Shown here: positions 6,813 through 8,762 of the stretch, in pieces | Layout: every line of letters starts with the position of its first letter | Position numbering within the stretch: position 1 is the first letter of the stretch | Source of the DNA: Thiobacillaceae bacterium | GTDB lineage: Bacteria > Pseudomonadota > Gammaproteobacteria > Burkholderiales > Thiobacillaceae | Direction of reading: 5' to 3' | NCBI GenBank assembly: GCA_012274165.1 | Contig: JAAPAA010000112.1 | Coordinates: 1-8,762, forward strand | DNA: 8,762 nucleotides | Made by a program: the position numbers and the translations under genes | The notes under the pieces: generated by a model | What the model was told of the DNA's origin: nothing | The model's input: the letters and a program-made list of their open reading frames with translations, nothing else | Databases searched by the model: none

Positions 6813-7604
6813 TTATGGAACCGCAACCAATCCGCGCACTCCCGCTCTTTCAACCGCTGCCTTGACGAAGCCTGCCGACTTCAACTCGTCAACGACCTTC
6901 CGTACGTAGCTCGCGCCCGCAGCTCGCCCTTTCGGAACCCCGATGCCGATATCCTCGGCCGCGATTCGGCCCTCCAGGACGTGCAGCTCGGGCACCCGGT
7001 CCGTGATGGGGTATAGAACTGTCTTGACCGCGGCCACCGCGTCTGCTTTTCCGAACCTCACCATGTCCACGGCGGCGGCGATTGTCGGAGTTCGAACCAG
7101 CGTCGCGGCTTTGAGGGTGCGCGTAAGGAGGACATCGGTAGCGCCTTTCTCCAGGACCCCGATGCGCGCTCCCGGTTTATCCGCTTCAGAGATTTCCGAA
7201 ATGGAGCCACCCTTGGCGACCAGGTAGCCGATTTCGATCTGGACATATGGGGCGCTTATGTAGAGCTCCTTTGCGCGCCCGGGAATGATTCCGGTGAAAA
7301 CGATGTCCCATTGTCCCGATGCGATGCTGCCAGCGAGCGCCGCCGGAGTGGGATAGGTGACGGCCTCGAAAGGTACACCCAAGCGCCGCGCCAGCTCTTT
7401 TCCAAGATCAATCGCAATGCCTTTCGGCTCACCCGAAGCCGGGTCCTTCGTCGCATGGGCGGGCTGATTGGCAAAAAAAGCGCCACGGAGTTTGCCTGTA
7501 GGTGCCAGTGCAAGCTTCTCTTCCTGAGTTGGCGTCGTTTGAACGTCCGCACAAGCATTGAGCAGCAATCCCAGCACCAAGGCCGCCTTCCAGTTCATTC
7601 GCAT
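6813..7604 (-). CDS. Family-3 extracellular solute-binding lipoprotein
   Basis: The 263-aa product starts at ATG 7604, 8 nt after a CAGGAG site (7613-7618). It opens with a lipoprotein signal (MRMNWKAALVLGLLLNAC); the Cys at residue 18, after L-N-A, would be lipidated and anchor the protein in the periplasm. The mature part is an SBP_bac_3 fold: GKLRGAFFANQPAH, EPKGIAIDLGKELARRLGVP, ASGQWDIVFTGIIPGRAKEL, YISAPYVQIEIGYLV, then the second lobe with GARIGVLEKGATDVLL and GKADAVAAVKTVLYPI. Such proteins usually bind amino acids or related small polar solutes for ABC importers, or serve as sensor domains. No permease or ATPase gene is nearby, so it is an orphan. Its TAA (6813-6815) lies 4 nt before the attC R'' box. 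Transcription would have to come from an upstream integron promoter or from the neighbouring element. Confidence 0.88.
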   Translation of the reverse strand: MRMNWKAALVLGLLLNACADVQTTPTQEEKLALAPTGKLRGAFFANQPAHATKDPASGEPKGIAIDLGKELARRLGVPFEAVTYPTPAALAGSIASGQWDIVFTGIIPGRAKELYISAPYVQIEIGYLVAKGGSISEISEADKPGARIGVLEKGATDVLLTRTLKAATLVRTPTIAAAVDMVRFGKADAVAAVKTVLYPITDRVPELHVLEGRIAAEDIGIGVPKGRAAGASYVRKVVDELKSAGFVKAAVERAGVRGLVAVP

Positions 7605-7612
7605 GGCACCGT

Positions 7613-7618
7613 CTCCTG
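7613..7618 (-). promoter_or_regulatory. Ribosome binding site of the cassette gene
   Basis: CAGGAG read leftward, 8 nt before ATG 7604. It fixes the start at the lipoprotein signal and rules out the 15-residue upstream extension to 7649, which would begin outside the cassette. Confidence 0.75.
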
Positions 7619-7625
7619 AGTTGCG

Positions 7626-7638
7626 AACGCTCTCTAAC
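7626..7638 (-). repeat. 13-bp cassette-end repeat, inverse of 6802-6814
   Basis: GTTAGAGAGCGTT read leftward marks the upstream recombination point (between 7638 and 7637). Its exact inverse complement ends the solute-binding gene at 6802-6814. No other 13-bp match was noticed in the window. Confidence 0.85.
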
Positions 7639-7800
7639 GAAGCTGTCAAATAACCCGGATTTCAGCGAAGCCGCAGAGACGTTCAATCTCGCGTGAGCGC
7701 AGTTCGTTCATCGCCGTGCCTCCTGAGGATTTGTCGTGTTTCAAGCCGCCATTTTGATCCTGATCCCGCCCGCGCGGCGTGTTGGACGACTTCTCAATGA
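7639..7800. other. Region between cassette and right IS1182-like gene
   Basis: This stretch holds the 21-codon ORF and, from about 7725 rightward, what is probably the 3' end of the IS1182-like element. No attC arms complementary to the bases before GTTAGAG were found, so the upstream partner of the recombination was not an ordinary attC. It may be an attI or a secondary site. Confidence 0.4.
7646..7711 (-). CDS. 21-codon ORF with strong RBS just before the cassette
   Basis: The ORF begins MNELRSREIERL and ends at TGA 7646-7648, 7 nt before the cassette's recombination G. AGGAGG (7719-7724) lies 7 nt before the ATG, the strongest Shine-Dalgarno site in the window. The product is too short for a folded enzyme. 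It may be the truncated 5' end of a former gene. It may also be a leader ORF like the short ORF in attI1 of class 1 integrons, which boosts translation of the first cassette. The DNA here does not fold as an attC, which is consistent with an attI-type site but does not prove one. Confidence 0.4.
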   Translation of the reverse strand: MNELRSREIERLCGFAEIRVI

Positions 7801-8680
7801 TCATTTCGCCTTTTGCATCCAGCCGCTGTTGGCCAGCTTCTCGATGTTGTGCACCATGCAGTACAAATGCCATTGCGTGTTGACCTTCTTTCGTCCACGC
7901 AGATTCAGCCGCGCGAGGCCCTTGTTGTGCCGCAGATTGCCAAACACCGGCTCAATGGTGCCAATGCGCTGGCTGTAAAGTTGCCGACCCCTGGGCGAAT
8001 CGATGGCTTGGCGCATTCGCTCGCTTGGATGGTTCGCGTCGATCTGTCTGGCGTGGTATCTGACCACCTTTCGCGCCGGCGTGCGCTCAGGATGGCGCAA
8101 GCACTGTGTTCGCAGTGCACATGCGGCGCAGTCCTGCGCATTGGCCTTGTAGTCCTGTCGGCGCAGCCCTGCGCCCACGGTGTAGATGCTGCCCGTGCTC
8201 ACGAGCGTCTTGCCCGCCGGACAGATGCAACTGTTGCTGTCGTTAAAGTTGAAATCGCCGGGCTTGAACAGCTTGATGGGTTTGTCGCCATCGGTGGGTT
8301 GCTTGTCGTACAGCGGGTCGTCCTTGGCTTTGTGCTTTCCCTGGTCCTTGAAGCGCTCATCGCGCTGGCGCATCTGGTTGTCCGCAATCATGGCGGGGAT
8401 GCCGCGCCTCATTAGGTGTTGGACATTGGCATCGCTGTGGTAGCCCGCATCGGCGGTGACCAGTGTGTGGCCTTGCCGGTACGGCTCGGTTTGTTCGATC
8501 AGAGGAATGAGCATGGCTTGCTCGGAGCCCGAACCGATGACGTCGGCCGCAACGATGATCTGGTGGGCGCTGTCAACGGCCGCCTGCGCCGCGTATCCCT
8601 GAATCACGCCCTTGCTGGTGGGATGAACCAATTTGCGATCCTCTTTGAAGATCGCTTCACGAAGGTTGCCGCTTAAGATG
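7801..8680 (-). pseudogene. IS1182-like transposase, C-terminal part only
   Basis: The family sequence is recognisable from about 8676 (SGNLREAIFKEDRKLVHPTS, then KGVIQGYAAQAAVD) to TGA 7801. It carries the second catalytic Asp in LVTADAGYHSD and the Glu in RIGTIEPVFGNLRHNKGLAR. A cysteine-rich insert (CICPAGK, CAACALRTQC) typical of this family lies between them. It ends NIEKLANSGWMQKAK. The N-terminal half is absent: upstream of about 8680 the reading is unrelated. About 285 residues remain. Together with the N-terminal piece at 6047-6635 this would make nearly one full transposase, but in permuted order and lacking some 30-40 residues at the break. Confidence 0.88.
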
Positions 8681-8762
8681 TGGCACCAACTTGCCCACCG
8701 CGTCGGTCGTTCGTCGCAAGCGACGCCCGCCGCCGTGGACAAGTCTCACAAGCGCCTCGAAC
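8681..8762. other. Unassigned right edge
   Basis: There are open frames on both strands but too little sequence to judge. A short palindrome, CGTCGC-AA-GCGACG (near 8713-8726), is present. No integrase motif was seen. Confidence 0.2.

Larger units (their letters stand above)
6734..7637 (-). mobile_element. Integron gene cassette (904 bp) carrying a solute-binding lipoprotein
   Basis: Read leftward, the cassette begins at the TT of G^TTAGAG (G at 7638) and ends at the G of the attC R' box (6734). It carries one ORF: 33 nt of leader, the solute-binding protein gene, then attC starting 4 nt after the stop. This tight packing, without an evident promoter, is the hallmark of integron cassettes. 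The 13 bases at its 5' end (GTTAGAGAGCGTT, including the preceding G) are the exact reverse complement of the R'' region at its 3' end (AACGCTCTCTAAC). In the free circle the 5' end supplies the R' box of the same attC, so this complementarity is expected. No integrase gene is visible, and the array appears to hold one cassette. Confidence 0.8.

Noticed and set aside
7605..7649. Upstream start at 7649 for the solute-binding protein
   Set aside because: It would put 15 residues before the lipoprotein signal and begin outside the cassette. The CAGGAG site clearly serves ATG 7604.
7646..7873. Longer 52-75 codon frame joining the 21-codon ORF to the transposase end, with an ATGA overlap
   Set aside because: The upstream portion is IS 3'-end sequence with no RBS. 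The strong RBS is at the internal ATG, so the longer frame is probably chance.
7813..8415. 200-codon rightward open frame over the IS1182-like C-terminal part
   Set aside because: It is antisense to a well-matched transposase with catalytic motifs and has no recognisable features of its own.
1..8762. CRISPR arrays, tRNA and rRNA genes
   Set aside because: No regularly spaced short repeats, no cloverleaf-like sequence with a TTCGA arm, and no rRNA core motifs were seen on either strand.

Overview
The window is a high-GC stretch that looks betaproteobacterial, probably Burkholderiales (for example Comamonadaceae). This rests on codon use and on the style of its insertion sequences, so the assignment is tentative. 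It is an accessory region: five transposase remnants, all broken, lie between a few ordinary chromosomal genes.

Layout, left to right. (1) 1-140 is the 5' end of an unrecognised leftward gene, followed by a divergent spacer and an unrecognised 194-aa rightward gene (352-936). (2) 937-1190 is gene-poor and holds a large imperfect inverted repeat. (3) 1191-2163 is a leftward IS30-family transposase pseudogene with two frameshifts, one of which removes a catalytic Asp. (4) 2245-3376 is a rightward IS3-family orfA/orfB pair with at least three frame-breaking indels. (5) 3660-4354 holds two overlapping genes, a small charged protein and an intact UspA-type universal stress protein with a complete ATP-binding motif. 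(6) 4530-5568 is a tandem-GNAT acetyltransferase broken by an in-frame TAG and a frameshift. (7) 5676-6046 is a compressed, frameshifted rightward IS1182-like transposase remnant. (8) 6047 to about 6733 is the N-terminal part of a second, leftward IS1182-like transposase. (9) 6734-7637 is a complete integron-type gene cassette. (10) About 7725-8680 is the C-terminal part of an IS1182-like transposase, also leftward. The last 80 bases are unassigned.

The main result is the cassette. A 263-aa family-3 solute-binding lipoprotein gene, read leftward, starts 33 nt inside a G^TTAGAG recombination point and ends 4 nt before the R'' box of an attC site. The attC has the full architecture: R boxes, an unpaired 3/4-nt spacer, and a 15-bp stem with two extrahelical bases on one arm, at the same spacings as the aadA1 attC recalled from memory. 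The cassette's 5' end is exactly complementary to its R'' box over 13 bp, as expected if the cassette was once a circle whose attC was completed by its own 5' end. No integrase gene is visible.

The cassette sits between two IS1182-like pieces in the same orientation. The left piece keeps only the 5' half of the transposase gene and the right piece only the 3' half, so the order is permuted. Just before the recombination point is a 21-codon ORF with a near-perfect ribosome binding site, which recalls the short ORF in attI1. Apart from the stress-protein pair, the cassette gene and the 194-aa ORF, nearly every coding sequence here is disrupted.
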